Below are positions 24,177 through 33,422 of a DNA stretch of 64,000 bases, piece by piece. Position numbers and translations under genes: made by a program. The notes beneath the pieces were generated by a model. That model did not search any database and had not been told where the DNA came from. It saw nothing but the letters and a program-made list of their open reading frames with translations. The stretch is from CAIQPS01 sp963783835 (GTDB lineage Bacteria; Actinomycetota; Thermoleophilia; RBG-16-64-13). Positions within the stretch are counted from its first letter, which is position 1. Every line of letters begins with the position of its first letter. The DNA is taken from the NCBI GenBank assembly GCA_963783835.1, contig CAWAOX010000015.1, positions 248,001 through 312,000 on the forward strand. The letters run 5' to 3'.

Positions 24177-26704
24177 GAGAACCGCGTTACGACAGCGCGT
24201 TCGAGGCCATCCTCGCCGGCATCAGGCAGCCGGCCCGGCTGATAGGCGAGGAAGCGGGCGCAGGAGCTGGATTCGTTGGAGATCCGGCGGAACTGCGGGT
24301 GGTTCTCGGCTTCCCAGACGCCTACGAGATCGCTATCTCCAACCAGGCCGTACAGATCCTGTACCACCTCGCGCGTCGCATGGAGGGAGTAGGGGTCGAG
24401 CGCGCCTACCTGCCCTGGGTCGACGCGATCGCCGAGATGCGCCGTCTGGGCGTCCCTCTCCTGACCCTGGAGACGTGGACGCCGGTGGCCGAAGCCCATC
24501 TTCTGGGGGTCACGCTTCAACAAGAGCTCCATTACACGAGCCTGCTGGAGATGCTCGATCTGGCAGGCCTGCCCCTTCATGCCGCCACGCGCACCGAGGA
24601 GCACCCGCTTGTGCTCGTAGGCGGCCCGGCCTGCGCCAACTTCGCACCGATCAGCCGCTTTGTCGACGCGATCGCCGTCGGCGATGGGGAAGAGTTGTTC
24701 CCGGAGGTCCTCGCGGAGATGGCAGCGGCAAGACGCCGGGGAGCGTCGCGGGCCGAGACCAAGCGCCGCCTCGGGCTCATCGATGGCGTCTTCGTTCCCG
24801 GGTCGAGCAGCCGGGTCAGGCGACGGGCGGTGGCTCGGCTGGAGGGTACCCCGTACCCGGCGTCATGCTTGGTGCCGCTGGTCGCCGGCGTGCACGATCG
24901 TGCCTGGGTGGAAGTCATGCGGGGATGTACCCGCGGCTGCCGCTTCTGCCAGGCTGGGATGTGGTACCGGCCGGTGCGGGAGCGCCCCCCGGCCGAGGTC
25001 CTCGCGCTCGCCGGCGACGAGCTGGCCGAGACCGGGCATCAAGAACTGGCGTTCGCTTCGCTCTCGACGACCGATTACTCCTGCCTGCACGACGTGTTGG
25101 CCGGCGTCGCCACCGCGCATCCCGAAGTGAGGCTCTCCCTGCCTTCCTTGCGCGTCGATACCGCGTCGGTACGACTCGCTTGGCTCGCCTCGCCGACCGG
25201 CGGCTCCCTCACGCTTGCACCGGAGGCGGGCAGTCAGCGGATGCGGGACATCATCAACAAGAACGTGACCGAGAACGATGTACTCACGGCGGCCGAGGAG
25301 GCTTTCCGGACGGGGCGGACGACCTTGAAGCTCTACTTCATGATCGGGCTTCCCTGGGAGACCGATGAAGATGTCCTCGCCATTGCCGATCTCTGTCTGA
25401 AGGTGCGGCAGGCAGGGCGGGATGTCCTGGCGGGGCGGGCAGGAAGGCTGCAGCTGAACGTCAGCGTCAACACCTTCATCCCCAAGGCGTTCACCCCCTT
25501 CCAGTGGGCCGCGATGGCCGATCGGGAGACCCTGCTGCGGCGACAGGGGTTGTTGCGGAGCCGTCTGCGCAAGCCGGGCATCCGTCTCGCCATGTCGGAC
25601 CCGAGCAAGAGCTATCTGGAGGCCGCGCTGGCGCGAGGAGACGAGCAGATGGGCGCGGTGATCGAGGCCGCCTGGAAGAAAGGAGCCCTGTTCGATCCCT
25701 GGACGGAGCAGTTCCGGCCCGCTGCCTGGGCCGAGGCGTTTCAGGAGGCCGGGAAGTCGGCCGAAGCGCTGGCTACCGCGCCGTACGCCACGGACTCGGC
25801 GCTTCCCTGGGACGTGGTCGATGGGGTGCCCGACCGCGACTTCCTGCGGGCCGAGTGGGAGAAAGCTTCGCGTTGCGAACTGACCGGTGATTGCCGTTGG
25901 GATGGTTGCGTAGTCTGCGGGGCGTGCGAGGATCCCCCTGGGAACGAACTCTCCTCCGCCTGCGCTGTGGTCGCGGGGAGCCCACCACAGGCAGCAGCCG
26001 GCGAGCGGCGGTCGCCTCGCCGCTATGTCGCCCACTTCTCGGTCACGGGCAGAGGCCGCTTTCTGGGCCATCTCGATCGCATGGAGGCCTTCCGGCGAGC
26101 CGTTCGCCGTGCCGGGGGCAGCCTGGCTCTTTCGGCCGGCATGCGGCCCAAGCCGCTGCTAAGCCTGACCCTGCCCCTGGGCGTTGGGATAGAAGGGCTG
26201 GACGAGTTGTGTGAGTTCGAACTGGCGGCCGAGCCCGCAGAAGGCTTCGCCGACCGGCTGGCGACCGCCCTACCCGGGCACATGCGTCTCCTCGATCTTC
26301 GTCCCTACGAGGAGGCGCGGCGACTGGCTGCCCGGGTGACGGGAGCGTCGTATCAGGTGGTGTTCTCCGTGTCCGCGCAGGAAAGTGTGGGAGGCCATCC
26401 GGAGACGGCGCGCGCGGTCGATGCCGCCGCTCTGTCCGAAGGGGCGAGGCGTTTCGCCGAGGCGGGTGAATGGGTAGTGGAGGAGACCCGCGAAGACCGC
26501 GTTCGCGCGGTGGATGTGAGACGGTACGTGAATGAGGTCTGCGTGAGTCCAGGCGCGGAAGGCATGTGGGTCCTTGAGTTCACCGCCGCGGTCACGCCGG
26601 CGGGGACCGCGCGGCCGGAACTCGTTCTGAGGGCGTTGGGTCTGGCCTCCAGGTTGCGGCTCGTCCCTGTTTCTCTGCGACGCACGCGCATCCACATAGA
26701 TTGA
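24173..26704 (+). CDS. Radical SAM protein (TIGR03960-type) fused to a DUF2344 domain
   Basis: 843 aa, TTG 24173 in a TTGA overlap with the preceding stop. An N-terminal B12-binding-like region (~30-200, LVLVGGPACANFAPISRFVDAIAVGDGEE) precedes the radical SAM core with CxxxCxxC at Cys252, Cys256, Cys259 (RGCTRGCRFCQAG). Residues ~620-843 form the DUF2344/TIGR03936 domain (YVAHFSVTGRGRFLGHLDRMEAFRRA). The two parts are separate proteins in some bacteria. The family is usually encoded beside RNase G, as here, which hints at RNA modification or processing. The substrate is not known to me. Confidence 0.9.
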   Translation: MREPRYDSAFEAILAGIRQPARLIGEEAGAGAGFVGDPAELRVVLGFPDAYEIAISNQAVQILYHLARRMEGVGVERAYLPWVDAIAEMRRLGVPLLTLETWTPVAEAHLLGVTLQQELHYTSLLEMLDLAGLPLHAATRTEEHPLVLVGGPACANFAPISRFVDAIAVGDGEELFPEVLAEMAAARRRGASRAETKRRLGLIDGVFVPGSSSRVRRRAVARLEGTPYPASCLVPLVAGVHDRAWVEVMRGCTRGCRFCQAGMWYRPVRERPPAEVLALAGDELAETGHQELAFASLSTTDYSCLHDVLAGVATAHPEVRLSLPSLRVDTASVRLAWLASPTGGSLTLAPEAGSQRMRDIINKNVTENDVLTAAEEAFRTGRTTLKLYFMIGLPWETDEDVLAIADLCLKVRQAGRDVLAGRAGRLQLNVSVNTFIPKAFTPFQWAAMADRETLLRRQGLLRSRLRKPGIRLAMSDPSKSYLEAALARGDEQMGAVIEAAWKKGALFDPWTEQFRPAAWAEAFQEAGKSAEALATAPYATDSALPWDVVDGVPDRDFLRAEWEKASRCELTGDCRWDGCVVCGACEDPPGNELSSACAVVAGSPPQAAAGERRSPRRYVAHFSVTGRGRFLGHLDRMEAFRRAVRRAGGSLALSAGMRPKPLLSLTLPLGVGIEGLDELCEFELAAEPAEGFADRLATALPGHMRLLDLRPYEEARRLAARVTGASYQVVFSVSAQESVGGHPETARAVDAAALSEGARRFAEAGEWVVEETREDRVRAVDVRRYVNEVCVSPGAEGMWVLEFTAAVTPAGTARPELVLRALGLASRLRLVPVSLRRTRIHID

Positions 26705-26717
26705 AGGCCAGGATCCC

Positions 26718-28163
26718 ATGAAACAGCTCATCGTCTCTCGTGACCACCTGGAGACGCGCGTCGCGGTGCTCGAAGACGGAAGACCGGCAGAGATGTACGT
26801 GGAGCGTCCGCACCGGCAGTCGTTGGTAGGCAACGTCTACAAGGGCCGGGTGGAGAACGTGCTGCCCGGCATGGACGCCGCGTTCGTCGACATAGGGCTG
26901 GAGCGCAACGGGTTCTTGTCGGTCGCCGAGGTCGTGGCTCCGGAGGCGCGGACCGGCTGCTCGCGGAAGATAGGCGACCTCCTCAAAGCCGGTAAAGAAC
27001 TGCTCGTGCAGGTCACGCGCGACCCGATGGGGGGGAAGGGCCCGCGCCTGACCATGGAGGTGGGGGTCCCTGGCCGCTACGTCGTCTACTTGCCCACGGG
27101 CAAGGGCTGCGGGGTCTCTCGGCGGCTGGAGAGCGGCGAGCGGGAGCGTTTGCGCGCGATAAGCCGTGAGGTCATGCCCGAGACCGGCGGAGTCATCGTG
27201 CGCACCGCAGCGGAAGGGGCGGGCCAAGAGGCGATCGAACGCGACCTCCGCTTCCTGCAGCGAGTGTGGGCCGGGGCGGAACGGCGTGCTCAGGCTGCAT
27301 CGGCGCCTGCTCTGGTCTACGCAGAGGCGGAACTGGCGGTCAGGAGCGTCCGCGACCTGCTCGGTCCCGATTTCTCCGCGGTCATCGTGGACGACGAGAA
27401 GCTGCATCGGCGGCTCGTCAGCTACCTGCGCGCCGTCGCTCCCGAGTTCAAGGACCTGGTGGAGCGCCACAGCGGCGAGACGCGGCTCTTCGGGCGTTTC
27501 GGCCTCGAGGAGGAGATGGAGAAGGCGCTGGCGCGGCGCGTCGGCCTTCCGTCCGGCGGACATATCGTCATCGACCACACCGAGGCGATGACCGTCATCG
27601 ACGTCAACACCGGCCGCTTTGTAGGCAGGCGGCAGTTGGAAGACACGACGCTCAAGACCAACCTCGAAGCGTGTCGGGAGATCGTCCGCCAACTCCGTCT
27701 GCGCGACGTCGGCGGAATCATCGTCATCGACTTCATCGACATGACCGCCAAGACCAATCGGGAAGTGGTGCTTGCGGCTCTCGAGGCCGAGTTCACTCTC
27801 GACCGCACCAAGACCTACGTAGTCGAGATCTCGCCGCTGGGGCTGGTGGAGATGACGCGCCAGAACGTCACCCAGGGGCTGCGAGAGATAGTGACGGCTC
27901 CATGCCCGGTCTGCAGGGGGCTGGGCCGGGTCATCTCCGAGGAGTCCGCGCTCATCGTCGTCGAGCGCCGCCTTGGCGACCTCCTGGGGTCCTCGACCCT
28001 TCCCGTCCTTCGAGTGGAGGTACACCCGAGGATCGCGGGTCGTCTCGCGTCCGGAGGCAGCGACATGCTGCAGCGCCTGCAGGCCGAGACAGGACGGCGC
28101 CCGCAGGTCCAGGAGGCAGGCGGAGAGGTCCCTCTGGCCCACGTGGCCATCGTACTCGACTGA
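26718..28163 (+). CDS. rng: Ribonuclease G/E family endoribonuclease
   Basis: Single-strand endoribonuclease for rRNA maturation and mRNA decay, 481 aa, ATG 26718. Seen: an S1 RNA-binding domain (~35-120, NVYKGRVENVLPGMDAAFVDIG), the DNase I-like catalytic domain with Mg-binding Asp295 (VIDVNTG) and Asp338 (VIDFIDM), 43 apart as in E. coli RNase E, and the Zn-link CPVC (Cys396, Cys399). It lacks the long disordered RNase E C-terminus, so it is RNase G-sized. Upstream of the L21/L27 genes. Confidence 0.95.
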   Translation: MKQLIVSRDHLETRVAVLEDGRPAEMYVERPHRQSLVGNVYKGRVENVLPGMDAAFVDIGLERNGFLSVAEVVAPEARTGCSRKIGDLLKAGKELLVQVTRDPMGGKGPRLTMEVGVPGRYVVYLPTGKGCGVSRRLESGERERLRAISREVMPETGGVIVRTAAEGAGQEAIERDLRFLQRVWAGAERRAQAASAPALVYAEAELAVRSVRDLLGPDFSAVIVDDEKLHRRLVSYLRAVAPEFKDLVERHSGETRLFGRFGLEEEMEKALARRVGLPSGGHIVIDHTEAMTVIDVNTGRFVGRRQLEDTTLKTNLEACREIVRQLRLRDVGGIIVIDFIDMTAKTNREVVLAALEAEFTLDRTKTYVVEISPLGLVEMTRQNVTQGLREIVTAPCPVCRGLGRVISEESALIVVERRLGDLLGSSTLPVLRVEVHPRIAGRLASGGSDMLQRLQAETGRRPQVQEAGGEVPLAHVAIVLD

Positions 28164-28200
28164 AGGGCGTGGGCATCCGGGAAGGCCGCGGCCCCGGCGG

Positions 28201-28230
28201 GTGGCAGCCGGGGACCAACCTTGCTATACT
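28201..28230 (+). promoter_or_regulatory. Putative promoter of rplU-rpmA
   Basis: GTGGCA (28201-28206) and TATACT (28225-28230) with an 18-nt spacer lie just after the rng stop and about 65 nt upstream of rplU. The -10 is good, the -35 moderate. Confidence 0.35.
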
Positions 28231-28239
28231 GCCTTGCTC

Positions 28240-28261
28240 GCGGCCGCCTTCAGGTGGCCGC
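28240..28261 (+). promoter_or_regulatory. Leader hairpin upstream of rplU
   Basis: GCGGCCGCC pairs with GGTGGCCGC around a TTCA tetraloop: nine base pairs, one of them G-U, and no T-tract. It falls in the 5' leader of the L21 mRNA, where autoregulatory structures are common in other bacteria. I cannot assign it to a named RNA family. Confidence 0.5.
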
Positions 28262-28293
28262 CGCTGTCGGATGAGAATATGCGAGGAGTCGGG

Positions 28294-28596
28294 ATGTTCG
28301 CCATCGTCAAGGTCGGCGGTAAGCAATACAGGGTAGAAGAAGGCCGGGAGATCGTCGTCGATCGCCTTGATGCGGCTGAGGGTGCCACCGTAGAGTTGCC
28401 TTCCTTGCTCGTTGCCGACGGGAGCGATCTCCGTCTGGCCGCCGATGGCAAGGAGGCCACGGTCACGGCCGTGGTGGTCGAGCATCTGCGCGGACCGAAG
28501 ATAACCATCTTGAGGTTCAAACCCAAGCGAGGCTTTCGCAAGAAGACCGGCTTTCGCTCGGGGCTCACGCGCCTCGAGGTGCAGAAGATCGCTTAG
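28294..28596 (+). CDS. rplU: 50S ribosomal protein L21
   Basis: 100 aa, normal for L21, a 23S rRNA-binding protein of the large subunit. ATG 28294 has AGGAG 5 nt upstream; ATG 28279 is in frame but has no site. Seen: MFAIVKVGGKQYRVEEG at the N-terminus and the basic ending KPKRGFRKKTGFRSGLT. Followed by rpmA after 13 nt. Confidence 0.98.
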   Translation: MFAIVKVGGKQYRVEEGREIVVDRLDAAEGATVELPSLLVADGSDLRLAADGKEATVTAVVVEHLRGPKITILRFKPKRGFRKKTGFRSGLTRLEVQKIA

Positions 28597-28609
28597 GAAG
28601 GGATAGGGA

Positions 28610-28861
28610 ATGGCTCACAAGAAAGGCGGCGGCAGTTCCAGGAACGGCCGCGATTCGAATGCTCAGCGTCTGGGCGTCAAAGCCTTCGCCGGCGAGATCG
28701 TCACGGCCGGCTCGATCCTCGTCCGCCAGCGCGGCACCAGGTTCCGTCCTGGCGTCAACGTGGGCATCGGCTCTGACGACACCCTGTTCGCGACCGCCGA
28801 CGGCAAGGTGGACTTCACCACCGGCAAGGCGGGGCGCGTCATCAGCATAGTCACCGAGTAG
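28610..28861 (+). CDS. rpmA: 50S ribosomal protein L27
   Basis: 83 aa, ATG 28610 behind GGAAGGG. Begins MAHKKGGGSSRNGRDS, the tail that reaches the peptidyl-transferase centre. It lacks the cleavable N-terminal prepeptide typical of Firmicutes L27. GQR-type rRNA contacts include RQRGTRFRPG. Confidence 0.98.
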   Translation: MAHKKGGGSSRNGRDSNAQRLGVKAFAGEIVTAGSILVRQRGTRFRPGVNVGIGSDDTLFATADGKVDFTTGKAGRVISIVTE

Positions 28862-28907
28862 CGGCTCGCGTTTTACGCGGCCGGGCCAGCTCCTCTCGGC
28901 GCCGTCC

Positions 28908-30320
28908 ATGTTTTTCGATCACGCAAAGATCCATGTGGCGGCCGGGAACGGCGGGAACGGCTGCGTTTCTTTTCGCAGGGAGATGCACGTCCCCCGCGGA
29001 GGGCCCGATGGCGGGGACGGGGGCCGCGGCGGCGATGTCATCTTCGTCGGCGATCCCCAGTTGCGCGATCTCCAGCCCTTCACCTTCAAGGTGCACTACA
29101 AAGCCGGTTCCGGCGAAGCTGGCTCCGGTGCCCGTAGGCATGGGGCCGACGGGGAGGACGTCATCATCCGGGTCCCGCTCGGCACCCAGTTGTGGCGGGT
29201 GTCCGGCGCCGCCGAGGACGAAGACGAGCTGATCGCCGACGTCACGCGTCCGGACCAGCGGGTGCTCGCGGCGAGGGGTGGCGCCGGGGGTCGGGGGAAC
29301 GCCCGGTTCGTGAACTCTGTCCGCCAGGCTCCTCATTTCGCCGAGAGCGGGGAAGAGGCAGAGAGCGACTGGCTGCGCCTGTCTCTGCGGCTCATCGCCG
29401 ACGCCGGTCTCGCCGGCCTACCCAACGCCGGCAAGTCCTCGCTGTTGAGGCGGCTCTCGAACGCGAAACCAAAGGTAGCGGCTTATCCCTTCACTACCCT
29501 CGAGCCCATGCTGGGCGTGGTCGACTGGACTGGTGAGGGCGAGGTCTTCACCCTTGCCGATGTGCCCGGATTGTTGGAGGGAGCCAGCGAGGGCGTGGGT
29601 CTCGGCCATGAGTTCCTCGCCCATCTCGAACGGTGCCAACTCCTGATGCACGTTGTGGACATCACCGGGTACTACGGGGTAGAGCCGCTCGAGGGATTCC
29701 GCACGATCCTCGCGGAGCTGGACGCCCATGCGGTCGACCTTGCCGGGAAGCCGCAGGTGATTGTACTGAACAAGATAGATGCGGTCTCTCCGGAGACCGT
29801 CAGAGAGTGGGAGGACGTCTTCGTCGCCGAAGTGGAGCGCCTGCGGTGCGCAGGTCATCCGGCCTTCACTTACGAAGTGGAAGGGGAGCTACCTCCGGCT
29901 GGTCGTCTCGTCCGGCCGGTGTCCGCCGCCAGCGGCGCGGGGGTAAGCGCGCTGCTCTCCTGGGTAGGACCGCTGTTGGCGCGGCTGACCGTGCCCGAGT
30001 CGCCGGTCGCCGAGCCGGTTGACGGGGCGCTGCGAGCGCCTGCGGGCGTGGAGGAGCGCACGGAGGGGCGCCATGTCACCTACCGGCCCGCGCCGACGGG
30101 TGCCCGGAGCTTCGTCGTGAGCCGCGATGAGTCAGGATTCACGGTCAAGGGCAAGGCTGTCCGGCGCCTGGTGAGCAGGTTTGATCTCGACAACGAAGAA
30201 GCTATTCAATACCTCGCGGAGCGGCTTGATCGTCTCGGGGTGTACGCTGCACTCAGAGCGCGGGGAGCGCAGCCCGGTGACGAAGTGGACCTCGAGGGCT
30301 ACACGTTCGAGTACCAGTAG
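28908..30320 (+). CDS. obgE: GTPase ObgE/CgtA
   Basis: Large-subunit assembly and stress GTPase, 470 aa, ATG 28908 with only a weak Shine-Dalgarno. Seen: glycine-rich Obg fold (1-158, HVAAGNGGNGCVSFRRE, RGGPDGGDGGRGG), G1 GLPNAGKS (170-177), G3 DVPGLLEGA, G4 NKID, and a C-terminal OCT domain (~398-470, FVVSRDESGFTVKGKAVRR). The L21-L27-Obg order is near-universal and fits its ribosome role. Confidence 0.98.
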   Translation: MFFDHAKIHVAAGNGGNGCVSFRREMHVPRGGPDGGDGGRGGDVIFVGDPQLRDLQPFTFKVHYKAGSGEAGSGARRHGADGEDVIIRVPLGTQLWRVSGAAEDEDELIADVTRPDQRVLAARGGAGGRGNARFVNSVRQAPHFAESGEEAESDWLRLSLRLIADAGLAGLPNAGKSSLLRRLSNAKPKVAAYPFTTLEPMLGVVDWTGEGEVFTLADVPGLLEGASEGVGLGHEFLAHLERCQLLMHVVDITGYYGVEPLEGFRTILAELDAHAVDLAGKPQVIVLNKIDAVSPETVREWEDVFVAEVERLRCAGHPAFTYEVEGELPPAGRLVRPVSAASGAGVSALLSWVGPLLARLTVPESPVAEPVDGALRAPAGVEERTEGRHVTYRPAPTGARSFVVSRDESGFTVKGKAVRRLVSRFDLDNEEAIQYLAERLDRLGVYAALRARGAQPGDEVDLEGYTFEYQ

Positions 30321-30333
30321 TGATGGGAGAGCA

Positions 30334-31443
30334 GTGACGAGTTCGAGGGCGGGCAAGACGATCGTCGTCAAGATCGGCTCCACTACGCTCACCAATGAGC
30401 GCGGGACGTTTCGCCTCGCCCCTGTCGCAGGCCTCGTCGCGGAAGTGTGCGAGCTCCACTCCGCCGGCCACCGCGTGCTGCTCGTCTCGTCCGGCGCGGT
30501 CTCTTCGGGCATGGGCGTACTCCGCCGCAAGCGCCGTCCTACCGCGGTAGTCGACCTGCAGGCGGCGGCCGCCGTCGGCCAGGGCCATCTTCTCCATATC
30601 TACACCGAACTCTTCGCCCATGAGCATGTAGTGACCGCCCAGGTACTCCTCACCGCGTTCGACGTGGCGGCTCGCACCCAGTACCTCAACGCGCGGAACA
30701 CGCTCAAGCGGCTGCTCGATTGGAGGGTCGTGCCGATCATCAACGAGAACGACACCACCTCCACCGACGAGCTCTGCTTTGGCGACAACGATGCGCTGGC
30801 GGCGCAGGTCGCGCTGCTGGTGAAGGCCGATCTCCTCGTGCTCCTGACCGATACCGACGGTCTGTACACGGCCGACCCGCGCGAGGATGCCGATGCCCGG
30901 CTCATCACCACGGTCGAGGATCTGGGCGACCTCGAGTGCGTACAGATCGGGGCCATCAGTCCGCTGGGCCGGGGAGGCATGGGCAGTAAGGTCAACAGCG
31001 CCCGGATCGCCACGAGTGGGGGAGTCGAGACAGTCATCGCCCTGGGCACACGCCCGGGCGTTCTTACGGCTAGCCTAGCCGGCGAGGATGTCGGTACCCG
31101 CTTCCCGCCCCGTCCGCTCGGTCTGCCAGACTACAAGTTGTGGCTCCTCTATGGTAAGCCGGCGAGCGGCAGGGTGGTCGTCGACGCCGGTGCGGCCCGT
31201 GCTCTGCGCGGCAAGGGCAGCCTCCTGCCGGTAGGGGTGACAGGAGTAGAGGGTGACTTCGTCGCGGGGGACGCCGTGATGGTGGTCGACGCGAACGGGG
31301 TGGAGTTGGCCAAAGGGCTGGTCAGCTACTCCAGAGAGGAACTGGACAGGATCAAGGGGCTCCAGAGCACCCGAGTGGCCGAGATGCTTCCCGAAGCATC
31401 TCCCGAGGCCATTCACAGGGACTATCTGGTGCTGGTTTGCTAG
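30334..31443 (+). CDS. proB: Glutamate 5-kinase
   Basis: First step of proline synthesis (glutamate to gamma-glutamyl phosphate), 369 aa. GTG 30334 follows GGGAGA closely; the frame is open upstream into obgE, but that part is not ProB-like. Seen: amino-acid kinase domain (VVKIGSTTLT, LVSSGAVSSGMG, NENDTTSTDEL, GRGGMGSKV) and a C-terminal PUA domain (~280-365). Paired with proA after 16 nt. Confidence 0.97.
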   Translation: MTSSRAGKTIVVKIGSTTLTNERGTFRLAPVAGLVAEVCELHSAGHRVLLVSSGAVSSGMGVLRRKRRPTAVVDLQAAAAVGQGHLLHIYTELFAHEHVVTAQVLLTAFDVAARTQYLNARNTLKRLLDWRVVPIINENDTTSTDELCFGDNDALAAQVALLVKADLLVLLTDTDGLYTADPREDADARLITTVEDLGDLECVQIGAISPLGRGGMGSKVNSARIATSGGVETVIALGTRPGVLTASLAGEDVGTRFPPRPLGLPDYKLWLLYGKPASGRVVVDAGAARALRGKGSLLPVGVTGVEGDFVAGDAVMVVDANGVELAKGLVSYSREELDRIKGLQSTRVAEMLPEASPEAIHRDYLVLVC

Positions 31444-31459
31444 CGGACCGGGAGGGTAC

Positions 31460-32713
31460 GTGAACACGAAGGAACTGGCACTATCAGCGAAGAAAGCATC
31501 GCGGCGCCTGGCGCTCCTCACCGCGGGCGAGAAGAATCGGGCTCTTTTCGAGATGGCCGAAGCGCTCGAGCGCCGGTCGGCCGAAATACTGGTTGAGAAT
31601 GCCGAGGACGTCGCCGAGGGGCGCAAGAAGGGGCTCTCGCCGGCGCTCATCGACCGCCTGCTGCTCGACGAGGAGCGCCTGCGCGGCATAGCCCGCAGTC
31701 TGCGAGATATCGCCGCCCTGCCCGACCCGGTAGGAGAGATCGTCGCCGGGTGGCGCACCGCTGAGGGTCTCGAGATCGAGCGGGTCCGGGTGCCCTTCGG
31801 GGTCATCGCGGTCGTGTACGAGGCGCGGCCAAACGTGACGGTCGACGCGGCGGCGCTCTGCCTCAAGACCGGGAACGCGGTGATCTTGCGGGGCGGCAGC
31901 GACGCCTATCGCTCCAACCGCATCCTGGCCGAAGTCATCACCGGAGCGGCCATGGAAGCGGGGCTCCCGGCTGAGTCGATCCAGTTCATGGCCGACAAGG
32001 AACGGGGTTCCCTCATCGATCTGCTACAGATGAGGGACCAGGTGGATCTCGTCATCCCCCGCGGCGGCGAAGCGCTCAAGGACTTCCTGCTCGAGCACTC
32101 CAAGGTGCCGGTCATCTACGCGGCGGGCGGCAACTGTCATGTGTACGTCGACGAGACGGCCGATCTCAAGCAGGCCCTGGATATAACCATCAATGCGAAG
32201 TGCCAGCGGCCGGGAGTATGCAATGCCGCGGAGACGCTCCTGGTGCATCAGGCAGTCGCCCCGGAGTTCATGGCTGTCGTGACAAAGGGTCTGCAGGAGC
32301 GCGATGTGAAGCTCTACGTCGACGCGCCCACCCGCTCGCTGGCCGGCGACACCCGGGCCCCGCTTATCAATGCCACTGAAGAGCATTATGCGACGGAGTT
32401 CCTCGACCTGCAGATGGCGATCAAAGTGGTGGCGAGCCTGGATGAGGCGGTCGAGCACATCGCCCGCTATGGCACCGGTCACTCAGAGGCTATCGTCACC
32501 CGGGATCTGGACGCCGCCCGCCGGTTTGCTCGAGCCGTCGATGCGGCTGTCATCTACGTGAACGCTTCTACCCGGTTCACCGATGGGGCTGTCTTCGGTC
32601 TGGGGGCCGAGATCGGCATCTCCACTCAGAAGCTGCACGCGCGCGGTCCGCTGGCCCTCAAGGAGCTGACCTCGATCAAGTACGTGGTCACCGGCGAAGG
32701 CCACGTCCGCTGA
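31460..32713 (+). CDS. proA: Gamma-glutamyl phosphate reductase
   Basis: Second step of proline synthesis, NADPH-dependent, giving glutamate semialdehyde, 417 aa. GTG 31460 with GGGAGGG upstream. ALDH-fold signature with catalytic Cys248 (AKCQRPGVCNAAETLL). The ending GLGAEIGISTQKLHARGP is typical of ProA. Third-step ProC is not adjacent; only a divergent ProC-like protein appears at 57146. Confidence 0.98.
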   Translation: MNTKELALSAKKASRRLALLTAGEKNRALFEMAEALERRSAEILVENAEDVAEGRKKGLSPALIDRLLLDEERLRGIARSLRDIAALPDPVGEIVAGWRTAEGLEIERVRVPFGVIAVVYEARPNVTVDAAALCLKTGNAVILRGGSDAYRSNRILAEVITGAAMEAGLPAESIQFMADKERGSLIDLLQMRDQVDLVIPRGGEALKDFLLEHSKVPVIYAAGGNCHVYVDETADLKQALDITINAKCQRPGVCNAAETLLVHQAVAPEFMAVVTKGLQERDVKLYVDAPTRSLAGDTRAPLINATEEHYATEFLDLQMAIKVVASLDEAVEHIARYGTGHSEAIVTRDLDAARRFARAVDAAVIYVNASTRFTDGAVFGLGAEIGISTQKLHARGPLALKELTSIKYVVTGEGHVR

Positions 32714-32747
32714 CGTCGGCCGGCGGGAGGTAGACGGGAGGAGACGA

Positions 32748-33422
32748 GTGGATCAGGCCGACCCTATCACCCGCCTTAGAACGCGGACCGGCGTGCGCCT
32801 GGGCATCATGGGAGGGGCCTTCGACCCCATACACATCGCCCATCTGGTCACCGCGCAGGAGGCCCTTTTCCAGTTCCGTCTGGACGAGGTGATGTTCATG
32901 CCTTCCGGTCGTCCTCCTCACAAGAAGCGCCGGCTGGCCCCGGCTGATTTCCGCTATCGCATGGTGGCGGCGGCTACGGCTTCACACCCGAAGTTCTCGG
33001 TCTCCCGTCTGGAGATAGACCGCCCGGGGGTCGGGTACACGGTCGACACGCTCGAGTACCTCGCAGCCGCGCTTGCGTCCGACGCCCGGCTGTTCTTCGT
33101 CACGGGGGCCGACGCCGTCCTGGATATCCTCACCTGGAAGGATCCGCCGGGTGTGCTCGAGCTATGCACGCTTATCGCGGCCACCCGTCCCGGTTTCGAC
33201 CTTTCCCGGCTTTCCGCCGTACTCGCCTCGTTGGGCCCGGAAGTCGTCGGGCCGGGACCCGACGCTCGGGTGCAGGTCATGCAGGTTCCGGGCCTAGACA
33301 TCTCTTCGAGCATGATCCGCGAAAGGCTGGCAGCGGGTCTTCCCGTGCGCTATCTGGTCCCCGATGCGGTCTGTCGTCTCATCGAAGAGACCGGTGAGTA
33401 TTGCTCGCCGGACCGGACATGA
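32748..33422 (+). CDS. nadD: Nicotinate-nucleotide adenylyltransferase
   Basis: Makes deamido-NAD from nicotinate mononucleotide and ATP, 224 aa. GTG 32748 with GGGAGGAG upstream. Seen: the nucleotidyl-transferase motif MGGAFDPIHIAHL (HxxH as HIAH) and the C-terminal ISSSMIRERL motif. Usual neighbours yqeK and rsfS are not here. The next gene overlaps by 4 nt (ATGA). Confidence 0.96.
   Translation: MDQADPITRLRTRTGVRLGIMGGAFDPIHIAHLVTAQEALFQFRLDEVMFMPSGRPPHKKRRLAPADFRYRMVAAATASHPKFSVSRLEIDRPGVGYTVDTLEYLAAALASDARLFFVTGADAVLDILTWKDPPGVLELCTLIAATRPGFDLSRLSAVLASLGPEVVGPGPDARVQVMQVPGLDISSSMIRERLAAGLPVRYLVPDAVCRLIEETGEYCSPDRT

Noticed and set aside
28240..28261. Leader hairpin as an intrinsic terminator after rng
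   Set aside because: No T-tract follows; called a leader structure instead.
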